Notes: generated from the sequence alone by a model not told the origin. Shown: positions 12,302 to 24,106, numbered from the stretch's first letter. The stretch: 64,000 nucleotides of DNA from Berberis thunbergii (GCA_003290165.1 QNQO01005884.1:186001-250000), one strand, 5' to 3'. A program made the numbers and translations.

Positions 12302-14159
12302 TTGCGTTCTTGGCAATCACCTGGAGCTAAGAGGACTGAAGTCACATGATTACCATGTCATTATGCAACATTTACTTACAGTTTTGCTTAGACATGTTTT
12401 TCGTGACAAGAAGGATAAAGATTTAAGAACTGCTATTCAAAGAATTAGCTTATTTTTTAATATCTTATGTGCTAAAGTGATCAACAAAACAGATCTTCAG
12501 TTGGCACACAAAGGTGTGATTGAGGCAATGTGTGTCCTTGAAAAGGAGTTTCCGCCTTCATTCTTTGTTATAAGTGTGCATTGCATGGCTCATGTAACCG
12601 AGGAAGCGATGCTTGGTGGTCCAGTTCGATATCGATGGATGTATCCCTTTGAGCGGTAAATAAATTTTCTAATTTTAGTGCATGTCATCACGTTATCTTA
12701 TTATATTATATATTAATTTATCATTTTACTTATAATTGATAGGTTAATGAAATGATACAAAGACTATGCTAGAAATTTCAGATACATAGAAGGATCAATA
12801 GCAGAATCATACCTTGTAGATGAATCTGTTACATACTGCATGGAGTATATGAGAAAGCCACGGTACGAAACTCACAAACACAATCAAGAGGAGTGGCTTG
12901 ATGTAGATGATGAGTGTGCCGATGAAAAGCCATTGGATAAAGGAAAAAACTATATGCTAAATAATGTACAATTTAAACAAGCTCGAAGATGGGTTTTCAA
13001 TGCACTTGCTGATTCGAGTGATTGGGAAGAGTAAGATATATAATATTTTAGTCTTTTTTTATAACTAGAAATATAGAATTATGATAATATGGTAACTTGT
13101 GCAGAAAATACAATGAATATTGCATGGAGTTGGCTACACAAAGTAAAAAAAAAAGGGTCAAGGAAAAATGTTGAGAAAACTACAGATTTTATTCCTTGGT
13201 TGTGTCATGAGGTATATTATAATGTGTATTTATTCATATATATATACATATATAATTTTTTTTATTTTCAGATTTCAGTTCTAAGATGATTTGTTTTACA
13301 ATGTAGTTGGAGAAGGCTGGGGAAACAAATACCACACTTTGGAGGTTAGCCAAAGGTCCACAATTTTTGGCAACCCGATATCCAAAATATTGTGTAAATG
13401 GTTTCACATTTGCGACAAGTTCTTTGGATGAATGTTTGGTGACACAAGATAGTGGTGTCTCCATGGATGCCATTGCTCATTTTGTTGCTAGTAAGAAAGA
13501 TAAGAGGCCAAAGGACCAACTAGTCAAATGGTATGGAGTTGTTAGAGACATACTGGTGCTAGACTACATAGATTTCAAAGAAACTGTCTTCTATTGTGAT
13601 TGGGTCAAAGTGGAAGATAAGAAAAATGCATATAAGGTGGACCCAATTTGGAACCATGAGATGGTAAACTTGTCGAAGCTAAAAGACAAAAGAAAGGTGG
13701 AAGAGGATCCATTCATTTTAGCTCAAGAAGCAAGTGGGGTATTTTATTCGAAAGATCAATCAAATGAGGGTGGCACGTAGTTCTACATACTCAAAGAGGC
13801 TTGAACACTAATGTCGATAAAAAGGAAATTCCCACTGTGTATCAAAGCATCTTGAAAGACAATCCCAACCTGAAGAGCTTACTGGAATTTTAATTGACTA
13901 TGCTACAATATTTTTTTGATGCATTTCTAATGCTATTTTAGTCATCCTCTTTGTTTGAGACCAAATATTTTGTCTTTGTTTCTTATTTTGACTTTTGAGT
14001 TGGGAAAGGGAAGCTTTGTAGCTATGTATTCAGATTGGCTTTTCTAATGCTTTATAAAAATCTATTTGTGGTGATATGTTGTGGAAGGAAATTATCTATA
14101 AATGTGGTGTATATAGTTGATTCTTATTTCTATTTGTTTGATAATGGTTAATATCTATA

Positions 14160-15832
14160 ATGTCATTGATAGAAATGGATAGTACTCGCGACAATCTCTC
14201 CACCATTGATGTCACTAGATCTACAAATGATGACATTGAAGTTAAACAGACCATACAGTTCAACCTCCACGGTTTAGCAGTTGGACCTGGTGCTAAAAAT
14301 TTCATTAAAAACATTGGAAAGCTTGTTGAAACCCTTGTGCCCATCAAATTCAAGGGTTGGCACCATGTTATTGACAACTACAAAGAGGATGTGTGGAATG
14401 GCCTCAAGGTGAGATTTTACATCATTGATTTTCATAATGTCTTATTTTATTTTCAACTTATATCTCAATGGCTTATTTGCAGCATGAATACGACATCCCA
14501 AATTATGTGAAAAAGAGTGTGCATTTGAAAATGCCTGAATATTATAGAAGGTTCAAGGCAAATCTTAGGAAGAATTATTTGGATAAGTATCCTACCATTG
14601 AGGAACAAGAGAAGCATGTTCCAAATGGTGTAAGAGATGAGGATTGGAAGGAGTTTGTTCGCTATGAGAGCACCCCTGAAGCGAATGCAATTAGAGCCCA
14701 AAATTCAAAAAACAAAAAGGCTTCAAAGTATGTATGGGGGGGTGGCCAAAAGAGTGCTGCAGAAGTAGAGTATGAAATGGTAATTGAGTTTCTAGCTACT
14801 AGTGCAATATTATATACCATTTAACTATATAGGCTGAGACTAATCTTTCAAGTATATAGGTTGAGAAGAACCCTGATGGGGAACCAGTCACGCGCACTGA
14901 CATATGGATTGCATGTCACACTGGAAAGGATGGAAAACATACGCATGGTTCTGAACAATATATGGTATGTGCCCAATGATGTCTTGTATACCCAATTCTT
15001 AATTTACTTTGTAGTTGTTAGAATATTATTTGTGTCCTGATTTATTTTATTTTTTCATTCTTTTGAAGGAACAAGTTAAAGCAAAAAAAGCTGCCTTGCA
15101 AGAATCTTCAACTCAGGGTACCACTGACCTGAGTATTGATGATGATCCTCTAAGCCAAGTGTTTGGCCAAGAAGCGAGGGGACGTACTCGTTGTGTTGGA
15201 ACCACTGTCTCTAAAAGGAAGTATGATGCTGCACTTCCCGCTCGTTCATTGCTATTGGAAAAAACATTGGAAGCCAAAAAAAGGGAAGAAAATATGAAAG
15301 ATTGGAAGAAAATGTTAGATGGATACGAGAGAGACTTGAAAGTGGAACTTATGTAAGACCATCAACATGTGAGGGAATACAAGGAGTTGGTCACATAACA
15401 GAAGATACACCGTCATCCCGTGCACAATCGACAAGGCAACCAGAAAATCCATTACCTCCATCTCCATTACCACCATCTACATTACCTCCATCTCCATTAC
15501 CACCATCTCCATTACCATCATCTTCTCAAGGTGTTGCGAGGTTTCCTTCTCCAAGCAATCCTGTTCCTTCAGTGTCAAGGAGATACAAAGTTTGTGATTG
15601 GGAAAGGAATGTCATTGCGATAGCATTAGAGGTTGTAGATCCTATCCATCAATTCTCTTGCACTTGTCATGGATCATTGAACCCTGCAACAGAGATCATA
15701 CTTTCCTTATGCTTCAAATACAGGACTGGGGTGAAACTTTACAAAAGTGATCCAAAAGGAGACAAGATGGGGGATTTGGACGTTGGTGATTTCTTTGTAT
15801 GGTGTAGAACTCATGTGGAACTTGATGATTGA
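14160..15832 (+). pseudogene. CACTA accessory transposase-like gene (Ptta/En/Spm type), copy 2
   Basis: This follows the TNPD-like gene, the usual CACTA two-gene layout, and probably encodes the DNA-binding partner. Exons with good splice sites: 14,160-14,408 (MSLIEMDSTRDN... VWNGLK), 14,483-14,779 (HEYDIPNYVKKS... a WKEFVRYESTPE block typical of Transposase_24), 14,860-14,964, and 15,069-15,832. In the last exon the frame shifts at the A7 run near 15,277: upstream reads TLEAKKREEN, downstream KYERLEENVRWIRERLES. A proline-rich tract of PLPPSPLPPS repeats (15,450-15,525) and the C-terminal block ending in HVELDD follow. Copy 1 at 1-909 has a break at the same place. One base change would restore a full frame, or the site may slip; neither can be decided here. 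Confidence 0.8.
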
Positions 15833-15868
15833 TAGGGGCATCTAAGGTCTATATTTTCTGTAATACAG

Positions 15869-16093
15869 TGGTGATGGACAAATTTCTGGGCAAGGGTTAG
15901 TCTACAGGCATCCAGGGTTGCACTTTGGTGATGTACATGTCTTGAATGCAATATACGTCAAAGAGATGGAGAAATTTGTTGGCAATGCCAAATACGCTAT
16001 TTTTTTCCTACTAAAGGCCCACGCTCCTTGGCAGATGAGATTGCAAATGGTGATTTTGATGGTGATATGTATTGGGTGTCAAGAAACCCACAG
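15869..16093 (+). pseudogene. RDR: RNA-dependent RNA polymerase (RDR) catalytic exon fragment
   Basis: After an AG acceptor the frame reads SGDGQISGQGLVYRHPG, LHFGDVHVLNAIYVKEME, then, one base out of frame, PTKGPRSLADEIANG and DFDGDMYW before a GT donor. The DFDGD signature is the catalytic aspartate motif of plant RDRs, and the surrounding block resembles the RDR3/4/5 clade that uses DFDGD. The shift sits in a T-run near 16,011. Only one exon remains. It lies just downstream of the transposase gene, same strand, inside the element ending at 25,498. Confidence 0.85.
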
Positions 16094-16752
16094 GTCAGTG
16101 GTGATGGATAATGCAGCTGCAGAGGGGATAGGTATGACTAGTCGTTATTTGTTTGATTCAAGTTTTTTGATTGCTCCTTCCTCCTTTTGATTGCCTCTAT
16201 ATTTCACTAGTTCAGTGCCAGGAAAATTTTGGTTTCTTTGTTCATTTAAAATTTTTGCATTCCCTGTTATTAGAAAAGAAAAAATAGATTTGAGTTTGAT
16301 ACTTCTTTTCAAATCCATTTATATATTGCTCACCAGTCATAACTTCCATGTAGATCATCTCTTCCATGTAGATCATCTCTGTCTTCTCCATGATTCAAGC
16401 TGGCATTTTTTCAAAGTTAATCCAGAAATGGATCTTGCATTGTAGTCTATTCGATTTATAACGTAATTTTCTGCCTCAAGCGCAATTTTTTTTTAATATC
16501 ATGCAAAACTTTCTGGTTAATCTGATATGATTCACTGTCCTTTCAGAAACAATCATACTTAAGTTTAAATAAACTCAAAACACTAGCAGAGATAATATGG
16601 TTGTGATGTGCACAGTTACAGCATAAACGTGGCTTTGCTCTTTGTTATACATGTGCTGATCTTTGAACCCAATGCATTCTCTTTCAAAAAGTCCTATTCC
16701 ATATTTTCAAATCCATGTAGCATGTTTCTCATTTGATGTAATTATTTGGCAG
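16094..16752. other. Intron-like stretch, no gene recognised
   Basis: No recognisable coding sequence. It contains a perfect tandem duplication of 18 bp, CTTCCATGTAGATCATCT, at 16,343-16,360 and 16,361-16,378. Confidence 0.5.
16343..16378. repeat. Perfect 18-bp tandem duplication
   Basis: CTTCCATGTAGATCATCT is present twice head to tail. It is one of several local duplications between captured exons. Confidence 0.9.
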
Positions 16753-16873
16753 CTATGGATACAATTTTGATTCAAATGACTGGACTACTGAGTACAAGCA
16801 CACAATGGGTAAAGACCTCAAATTTAAAGCTGGTTATGATTCAGAGGTGCGGCTTGGGTGGGCTTCTCTTTGG
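16753..16873 (+). pseudogene. Unidentified exon fragment
   Basis: Between a good acceptor (TTTGGCAG) and donor (GGTAATTT) an open frame reads YGYNFDSNDWTTEYKHT, then MGKDLKFKAGYDSEVRLGW. The sharp splice sites and clean frame argue for a captured exon. I do not recognise the protein; the alternating polar and aromatic pattern could suit a beta-barrel protein, but that is a guess. Confidence 0.45.
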
Positions 16874-18335
16874 GTAATTTCTCTGAACATTGTTGTTAGC
16901 ATTTGTTCTAAAGCAACTATCAGAAAGCCAATTAGAGTAAGCAAAAACACAAAATATAAAAACCTTGAACTATGATTCAAGAGTTAATAGATGGTCTGAT
17001 TGATGCACAATTGAAACCTTGCAGCATTTTACATATCAGAAGATGTGGTAATGCAGCATTTTAGATGATTAAGTACAATTACATATCAGAAGATGTGGTA
17101 ATGCAGCATTGTTTTGTCTGTAATATTCACGAAAGCCCAGTCAAATCATAATATTCAGGTATTTGCTGTTTAAAACTATGTTTTTGTTTGTCTAAGAAAT
17201 TGTCTGTAAATGCTTGGATATCTTTTGGCAGTTACATATATTTTGAAAAGAGTAAGAATATTCAATTGAGTGGATCAGATAGTAGAATAATGTTTTGGTT
17301 GCAGGACTTGTTTTCTGTTTGTTGTTCATGTATGTTCCATTTCTGGCTTCTGTCAATTTAGGGACATCAGGTGTAATCTAATAGAAGCTGAAGTAGGGAT
17401 ACCATTGTAGATAGCATTGTTGCCAATACTAATTTCAAATTATATATTCATAGATGCTAGTATGATAGTAGTACTAGTAAACAATATCTGACACAGAGCT
17501 GCAATCAATCTCTCAACAACAAAAATCTATATTACTATTTGAAAGCATGTAATTCTCTACCCCGGGTTACACGCACAATCACTATTTCTATTTCTGTCTC
17601 TTTTTGTTTCATGATTTGTAAAATTAGCATTTCAGCTTGCCTAGGAAATCAATTAAAACTTAAGATATTGGGCTTGCATAACCTGTACAATAGTCACTGA
17701 AAATAACAGACCGTTTATTATTCCATTAATTTATTTAATTTTTCCCCCTCTGCAAGTTGTATACATCTTGTGAATTTTCTGCAATTTCAAAGAGGGCCTG
17801 GAGAAATTGCCACATCTAAATTCTAAAAGATATATGAGCACAGTCGTGTTTGTATGAAACTTTATCAAATAATTGTTTGTTATTTCTTAAATCCGTGGTC
17901 GTACGATGTTTTTATGGGTGAGATTCTTCTGCTAATGCTTTGTATATATATATGTCTGCCCAAGATCTCTTTATATGCCAATATGTTTTGACTGTTTCAG
18001 CTGTTGTTTCATTTTATGATGTTTTTGTACTTTATTCCGTTCCTTCTAGAATGCAATAGTTGTCGTTTCATTTTGATTCTACTCGATTACCAAATAAGCT
18101 CATCAAGGGCCATGTATTTTGGTGGCAATGTCATGCACTCTGGTAAGCTCAAAACATTGAGCTCATTCAACTCTGTATCATAAAATATGAATCCTATGTT
18201 TTATGTCATCATGTACTTATGTTGTTCATTATTTACTCTAAATTTAGAACACTCATTTCAATTTCCTATTATGCAAAGCCTGGCATTTCCATGCAACTCT
18301 AATGCCCTTGTCTTCATAAATTTCTCTGTTTTCCT
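16874..18335. other. Intron-like AT-rich stretch, no gene recognised
   Basis: No coding block seen. A 32-bp word occurs twice, at 17,029-17,060 and 17,079-17,110 (see that entry). Confidence 0.5.
17029..17110. repeat. 32-bp near-tandem duplication
   Basis: The word starting TTACATATCAGAAGATG and ending AATGCAGCATT occurs at 17,029-17,060 and 17,079-17,110, separated by 18 bp. Confidence 0.9.
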
Positions 18336-18404
18336 CTTCGGGATGGAGTGAGCGAATCTCAATTTAACCAAGTTTTGAACATTGAACTTGAACAGATCAT
18401 AAAG
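18336..18404 (+). pseudogene. AGO: Argonaute PIWI-domain exon fragment
   Basis: The frame reads LRDGVSESQFNQVLNIEL, then EQIIK, up to a GT donor at 18,405. This is the highly conserved RDGVSE-QF-QVL block in the PIWI domain of plant Argonautes; the NIEL-QII continuation is most like the AGO4/6/9 clade. Only about 22 residues remain, so it cannot slice RNA. It lies in the same element and orientation as the RDR piece. Confidence 0.85.
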
Positions 18405-18579
18405 GTAATTGGCACTATTTTATATTTTCGATCTCTATTGATGGCATATAAGGTTCCTTACAAAGGGATTCAGTGTGCTTTAAAATCTCTTATCCATTTA
18501 ATTGATCAACATAAACAGTGTAAACCCCACAAATATTGTGGTTATTTTTTTGATGATTCTCTTGGTAACAATGAGATGG

Positions 18580-18840
18580 AACAGCTGCGAGGAACGACTG
18601 CAGGGCCAAGACAGACCCTGGAATAGCTGCAAGGAACGACTGCAGGGACAGTCGTGGTGTCGCGAACAGGGCGAGGCGGTGTTTGCTGGCTGATGGCCTG
18701 TTGCTGCGAGGCAAGTTGCAGCCAGACATCAACATGTTGCCTGGGTACTGCAGAGTGTGCTGCTTAGTGTGGCAGTGCGAGTGCGGGCTAGGCTTAGTGT
18801 AGGGAACTCACAGGCTTCTGCTGGAAGTTCTCAAAATTGG
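18580..18840 (+). mobile_element. LINE 3' UTR fragment
   Basis: This locally GC-rich piece matches, with mismatches, the reverse complement of 58,030-58,200, which belongs to a LINE 3' end: both have the order GCTGCGAGGCAAG, CCTGGGTACTGCAG, GTGCGAGTGC-type words. It lacks the terminal 3' tail and any coding part, so it is truncated at both ends. It also contains a near-tandem GCTGCGAGGAACGACTGCAGG duplication at 18,583-18,648. Confidence 0.65.
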
Positions 18841-18852
18841 TTCATGTTTTCT

Positions 18853-18890
18853 ATTTTTTGTTTTTGTTTTTGTTTTTGTTTTTGTTTTTG
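18853..18890 (+). repeat. (TTTTTG)n microsatellite
   Basis: About six copies of TTTTTG in a row, a few bases after the LINE fragment. Confidence 0.95.
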
Positions 18891-19244
18891 TCCAATCAAT
18901 GGACTCCATTTCATAACTTATATAATCTAGAAAAGTTGAAGCTTCTGATGAGTTCATATGAGATTTGTATTGATCATAGCCACTTCATAAAAAATTATTT
19001 ATTTGTCAAGCTTCTTGTTGTCTAACTTCAATCCACATATTCATTTATTTTGTTTCATGTGTTAAATCTGTTGTAACTACTGTTGGCTGCTATCCAAAAT
19101 AATTGAGAATGACATATAGAAAGCTTGCTTTGTAGATAAACTACTTTTTTCTGTTCCTTATGACTTTCCAGTGCTAACATTAAGAAATAAATATTTTTCC
19201 CTCGATGGTTAGATGTATGATCATGGTACTGAATCTCTTATCAG

Positions 19245-20041
19245 GTCATCAAGCATTTTGACTGGTGTAAAGCTGATCTGGTTGTCTGTGATGGTGCTCC
19301 AGATGGTTAGAAGAAATTTGATTTGGATGTTATCTTCTCAGCCAATTTCAACTATATATTATATAGCTTGTGAGTTCACTTTGTTATCTTTCTGGCTACA
19401 GTTACTGGACTACATGATATGGATGAATTCGTTCAGTCGCAAATTATACTAGCAGTAAGTTTAGAGTTTCTGCTATACTTGGTCTAGTTACTTTCCATCA
19501 ATTGATTCTTCCACAGATTGGGTTTTGCTGTTATAAATTTTGACAAAGTTGATACATAGGGAATACCTTGATAGTGCCATTGGATGTTTGTGACTTTTGT
19601 CTCCTTCATATTTTATTGTTCTGCATTTACCTATTAAAAATAAAGAGAAGGTCTTGCTTCTAAAGCTTTTGGTGACAGTCGTGGAAAGCAAATAAATTCA
19701 TCCACTTGACTTTATCCTGAATAATAGCTGATATAGGTATTCTCCTTGAAAAATGGGTTTTTTTGTTTGTTTTTGCATGATAACCAAGGTATAATATTGA
19801 GTGAGTCTTTTGCTCGTGTTTTGTTGGATACAAATGTTGCTTGGGAATAAAAATCTCCACCCTGAGTGTTGCTCTGTCTTGTGTGTGGTGCTTATTGAAG
19901 TTTTAATGATCTTAACAAGATTGACATGGAGGTTCAATGACCTTGCAGGGTTTAACCATTTTTATTCATGTACTTAGAGAGGGAGGAAAGTTTATTGCAA
20001 AGATATTTCGAGGCAAAGATACAAGTCTTATCTACTGCTAG
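19245..20041 (+). pseudogene. TRM7: FtsJ-type tRNA 2'-O-methyltransferase (TRM7-like), three-exon fragment
   Basis: This family methylates ribose in the tRNA anticodon loop. Exons: 19,245-19,305 (VIKHFDWCKADLVVCDGAPD, including the DGAPD motif that holds a catalytic-tetrad Asp), 19,402-19,454 (VTGLHDMDEFVQSQIILA), and 19,949-20,041 (GLTIFIHVLREGGKFIAKIF, then RGKDTSLIYC and a stop). The lysine of GGKFIAK is part of the family's K-D-K-E set. Introns have GT-AG ends. The 5' SAM-binding exon and the 3' end are missing, so it is a captured internal piece. Confidence 0.85.
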
Positions 20042-20133
20042 GTGTGCCTACAAGTTCAACTTCCAATCCTCTATGCAGATTTGGCCTTCATCCGCCCCTT
20101 TTTTTAATTCTTCTGTATTTTGTACTTTCCCAG

Positions 20134-20193
20134 GTATCAAGTGAAGAAGCAATTGTAACTACAAAGCTACTTGCCTTGAAAGAATGATTGCTG
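20134..20193 (+). pseudogene. Cysteine synthase (O-acetylserine(thiol)lyase) exon fragment
   Basis: Between AG and GT ends a 20-codon exon reads VSSEEAIVTTKLLALKE, a stop, then L-L. Plant OAS-TL enzymes have VSS-EAIETAKLLALKEGLL-G at the small exon before their ISSGA phosphate-loop block; the Gly codon after KE has become TGA. It is too short to say which isoform. Confidence 0.75.
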
Positions 20194-20793
20194 GTAAGTA
20201 GTCAAACTTGTTTAATTTTATATGAATGAGTTAATTTCATCTTTGCTCTCAATAATTCCCAATTCATCACAATTGTTGTCTTTAAGTGTAATTTTAAGTG
20301 TTGGAAGGCATTCTAACAGCCATATAGAGACAGTCCTTTAGAATTTTCTTACCTTCTAGATTGCATAATGAACGACGATAGTTCAGACTTGATAGACAAA
20401 CTTGGATTTGACCTTTATTGTTTGCACATTTTGGGTTAGGGTATACATGCTAGTACGCTTACCTTATTACAACTAAATTTTGAGTTTGACGATGCAAAAA
20501 TTTATAGCTTTAATGTCAAAGCTTTGATCTGTATATGAACTCGCTAGAGTGTATTAGGAACTAGAATTTGTCTCGGTTAGTTTCTCATTTTTGCAAGTTT
20601 ATTATTTATTTATTGTTTACCTTAGTAATTGTTATGTTTTATGACCTTTGAGAAGGATCTGCCAAACACTACTTAAATTCTGATTGACTGCTTCAGGTTT
20701 TTAATATGAAATATATAATTAGTTGGTGTAGCTTTCCTCTCGTCAATGATGCCAACAACGATCTCCTAAATAGAACACTCTGTACGTATGCAG
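20194..20793. other. No gene recognised
   Basis: AT-rich spacer between the cysteine synthase and PDR2 pieces, without coding blocks I can recognise. Confidence 0.5.
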
Positions 20794-23700
20794 GTAACAG
20801 GATCATTGAATATTGTAGATATGGAAGAGATTTATTTTGATTTCAGAAAGCAACGTTTCATATTTTCAGAGGAGAAGGGTACCTTCAGTAAACTTCCTTA
20901 TCCTACAAAGGAAACATTTGGTTATTATCTTAAAAGTACAGGCCATGGTTTAGAAGATAAAGTGGCTCTTGTCACTAACAAGTGGGGACGAAATGTGTAA
21001 GCTTTCTTTCTTCTTTTTATTGAATATGATCTGTGGAGTGTACATTATTTTCTGTTTGTTTATCTGAAATGGTTAAACTGTTCATTAGCTGCTATGTTAT
21101 CCTCTTTGCCGTGTATGATGCATTTCAGTTTCCCAACCATCTTCCTTGTAATATGATTGATGATACAAAAGGCATCAGGGTGAGGGATTAGACCTGATCA
21201 ATCTTCATCTTGTAAGGCAGTGCTTGTCACCGTCTTGTGATTCGTTGTAACCTCTTTGCAATGAAATATTACTTAAAAAGAACACAGGGTCTGCTTCTCT
21301 TATTATTTTTTTTATGAGAAAAAGTAAAAAATTCATGAAGTCATAGAGGTGAAAGCAAATACGAGGCAAATATCCTTATGAATTAAAAAAACATTATTAG
21401 TTATTATTTATTTTTTTATTATAAGTTGGCTATGCTTTGACTTTCTTTCCATTTTCCCTTGGGGATGGTCACTTGTACCATCAGGTGCCTTCCTGCAATA
21501 ACATTAAATATAGCTCCCTTCATTCTCTTTGTTTGTCTACCCTAAAAGATAAAATTTTATTTGATCTTCTCAAACAAGGAGCCCTCACCTTCTATATGCA
21601 TCACTGGGACATCTATTTTTCGTCGTGTTGCAGATTATTTTAGAGACTCTAACTATCTTGCTATTTGTCAAACCAATATTTTGGCTTGTTTAGATAAATG
21701 CAGAACCATTTCCTAATGTCTATTTCTTTGTTGATTATGGGGGTTCTCTTTTGTTTTCTAGATTTGATTACCCGCAACCCACATTCCAGAAAATAATGAA
21801 AGAGCACTGCATGGAGCTATTTTTTGTGTTTCAGGTTTGTTATTATTCAAATTAGGCAGTTATAACATGTTGTTTGTTGTCTTTGGTCATTTTCCTCGGA
21901 TTGTCATAATATTTATGGTGATGCTTCGTGCTTTTAGGTATTTTGTGTCGGTTCTTGCAATAATTTAACTCAATTATCTGTCTATATCTCTTGAAATCTA
22001 TACTTGTCATTCTGGAAAAACATGGATGCTTCATTTCAAACTTTTTAGTCTCATCACAGCTCAGACTGTTGCAGTCATCAAAACGACTCAGTAAAAATCA
22101 GTTGACTCAAACTGGAGTTGAATTTCTTTTAAAAGCCACTGAGGTGCACGTGCTCCATATTTTGACATTTTTTTTCAAAGATATTTATATTATTTAGTTA
22201 TTTGTTGCAAGTTTCTTACCATATCAATAAGGTCAATGACCATTGTAATTACTTGGTTGAAATATACTATCAAAGGAGGCTGTTTTACGCTATGTTGTCA
22301 AGGGCAAGCAGGGCATGAGGTGCCAAGGTCCACCTCTAGAGCCTTGGCGCGACCAGGCGTTGCTGCAGCGGAGCCCCTGGCAACATAGGTATTACGAAAT
22401 ACACTGTTGACTAGTCTTTGGCATTGAAGATTGATGTTCTCATGTATTTAGGAGAGCTTGTTTGTGAATATTGTTATAAAGTAAATGATATTAGGGACCT
22501 CTAAAAGTCTTTAATTCTTTGGAACAAGGATGTTTGTAAATCTGTATTTATTTTTTTTGGTTAATTACTTAATTTTTAATCTTTTGTTGTTCACATGCTT
22601 GCATCCTCTTGTGTTGATATAACTTTATTATATCCAAGCCAAGGGCATGCAAGCTTGAAGGGATGACACAGATAAGTGGGTTTGTTTTCTTGTGTAAATT
22701 TGTTCTTATTTTGATGTTATAGATACTCATATTTTTGTTTTTCATCCGAGTCAGTCTTTCCCTCTTAAAGCTAATGATGGTGGTTGTGTGGCTATTGTCC
22801 TTCGAACTGGATTTGAAACTAGTCAAGGCAAGCTCATGCGAACAATCTTATTTTCTACTGAGAGGGTAAAGGATTCTTTACAACATTTTGTTGCTAAATT
22901 TTGAATTTGTTGGAGTTATATGTCTTTTTTTTTGTTCGTATTATTTGCTACCATGGCCTAATTGTATGAAATTTCAGGTAACTGCAAACAGCTGGGAAAG
23001 TGGGTTGTTTATTTTATTCTTAGTTGTATTTGCCCTCATTGCTGCTGGCTATGTACTGAAGAAGGTATAGGGTTTCTTAGAAAGTGTTATGGAAGTTTTA
23101 CTGAAGTACCATACTTGGTTTTTTTGTGTGTTGTCATTAGTTGCGTTTAATGTCTACATCTTTGATATAGGGATTAGAGGATCCAACAAGGAGCAAGTAC
23201 AAGCTTTTCTTGAGCTGTTCATTGATTATTACGTCTGTGATCCCCCTGAGCTACCAATGGAGTTATCAATAGCTGTTAATACATCTTTAATTGCACTAGC
23301 ACGGCGTGGGATATTCTGCACCAAGCCATTCTGAATTCCTTTTGCTGGGAAGGTTAGTATTATCGACATTTATGATTCAATCTAAGAGCCTTTGGTAACT
23401 GTCACACCTTTCTAACATTCGCACAAAGTACTCTTTTTCCTGCATCATCATTCATAGGTTTCAATTCTTTGTACATATATTCAGTTTAGCAAGCTATTAA
23501 ACTTATAACTGGAATCAATATGATGAAAAATTGAAGTGATAACTGAAAAAATAATTATCTAATGTAGTAATGGTGCCTGTATTGGTGGATTTGTGGGTTG
23601 ACGTATCTGGCACCTCACACCTGTGTCGGACACAATATTCATTCCATTGTCATTGTTATATTGGTGTTTAATTATTACATGTACTCCTACAAGTTCCTTT

Positions 23701-24106
23701 AGTTCTTTTGTGTATCAATGGTTAATTTGCTTTGAATTGATGGAAGAAAAAAGCCTTCGTGATCGAGAAAGTCTAGCGAGAAGTTGCTTTAGCTCATGTT
23801 AACATTTTTTTCCCTTCAGGTGGACATATGTTGTTTTGATAAGACTGAGACTCTTACATCGGACGACATGGTATGTTATGATGTCACTTGATCAAGTTTT
23901 AGCTTATGTAATTGATGATACTGTGATGGATGTAATGGATATATGGCAATGTTTTTTAGGAGTTCCGTGGAGTTGTTGGGCTTTCTGATAAAATGAATAT
24001 AGAATCTGATGAAGTGAATATAGAATCAGACATGAGTAAAGTTCATGTCCGTACAATGGAAATTCTTGCTACTTGTCATGCACTAGTGTTTGTGGAGAAC
24101 AAGCTG
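20794..24106 (+). pseudogene. PDR2: P5A-type ATPase (PDR2/MIA-like) multi-exon fragment
   Basis: P5A ATPases are ER pumps. Exons read: 20,794-20,996 (a FDFRKQRFIFS and TKETFGYYLKSTGHG block), 21,762-21,834 (FDYPQPTFQKIMKEHCME), part of the VFCVG exon near 21,938, about 22,742-22,865 ([19 protein letters not shown]), 22,978-23,064 (VTANSWESGLFILFLVVFAL membrane segment), 23,171-23,352 (SKYKLFLSCSLIITSVIP, then PELPMELSIAVNTSL), 23,820-23,870 and 23,960-24,106. Splice sites are mostly intact. Defects: a 1-base loss in the PPELP motif, CGA-to-TGA in PFRIPF, and the phosphorylation motif DKTGT changed to DKTET at about 23,841. Several membrane exons and everything after the P domain start are absent. 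It is a dead captured copy with preserved gene order. Confidence 0.93.

Larger units (their letters stand above)
8595..13780 (+). pseudogene. CACTA transposase (TNPD/tnp2 type), disrupted
   Basis: This would encode the DNA transposase of a CACTA element, which cuts and joins the element ends. Domains in order: transposase-associated domain (8,595-8,840; MSTIPLDKSWMNKR, cysteines in PCPCVRCKN); tnp2 transposase core (8,864-10,180; LYNWCPKDKTML, a CPKCGSSRYK zinc-binding block, a LAISTDGFNP block likely to hold a catalytic Asp, GPKAPGKNIDVYLEPL, and CPIC); DUF4218-like (12,320-12,660; LKSHDYHVIMQ, FPPSFF, RYRWMYPFER); linker exon 12,760-13,030; DUF4216-like (13,307-13,780). The first two blocks are in different frames with a stop at 8,853. 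The core breaks off after RRLSGD at about 10,175, where an Athila-like LTR piece lies, and the roughly 100 residues expected between core and DUF4218 are missing. It is not functional as it stands. Confidence 0.9.

Noticed and set aside
20794..24106. A functional PDR2 gene
   Set aside because: In-frame stop, frameshift in PPELP, altered DKTGT, and most N- and C-terminal exons are missing.
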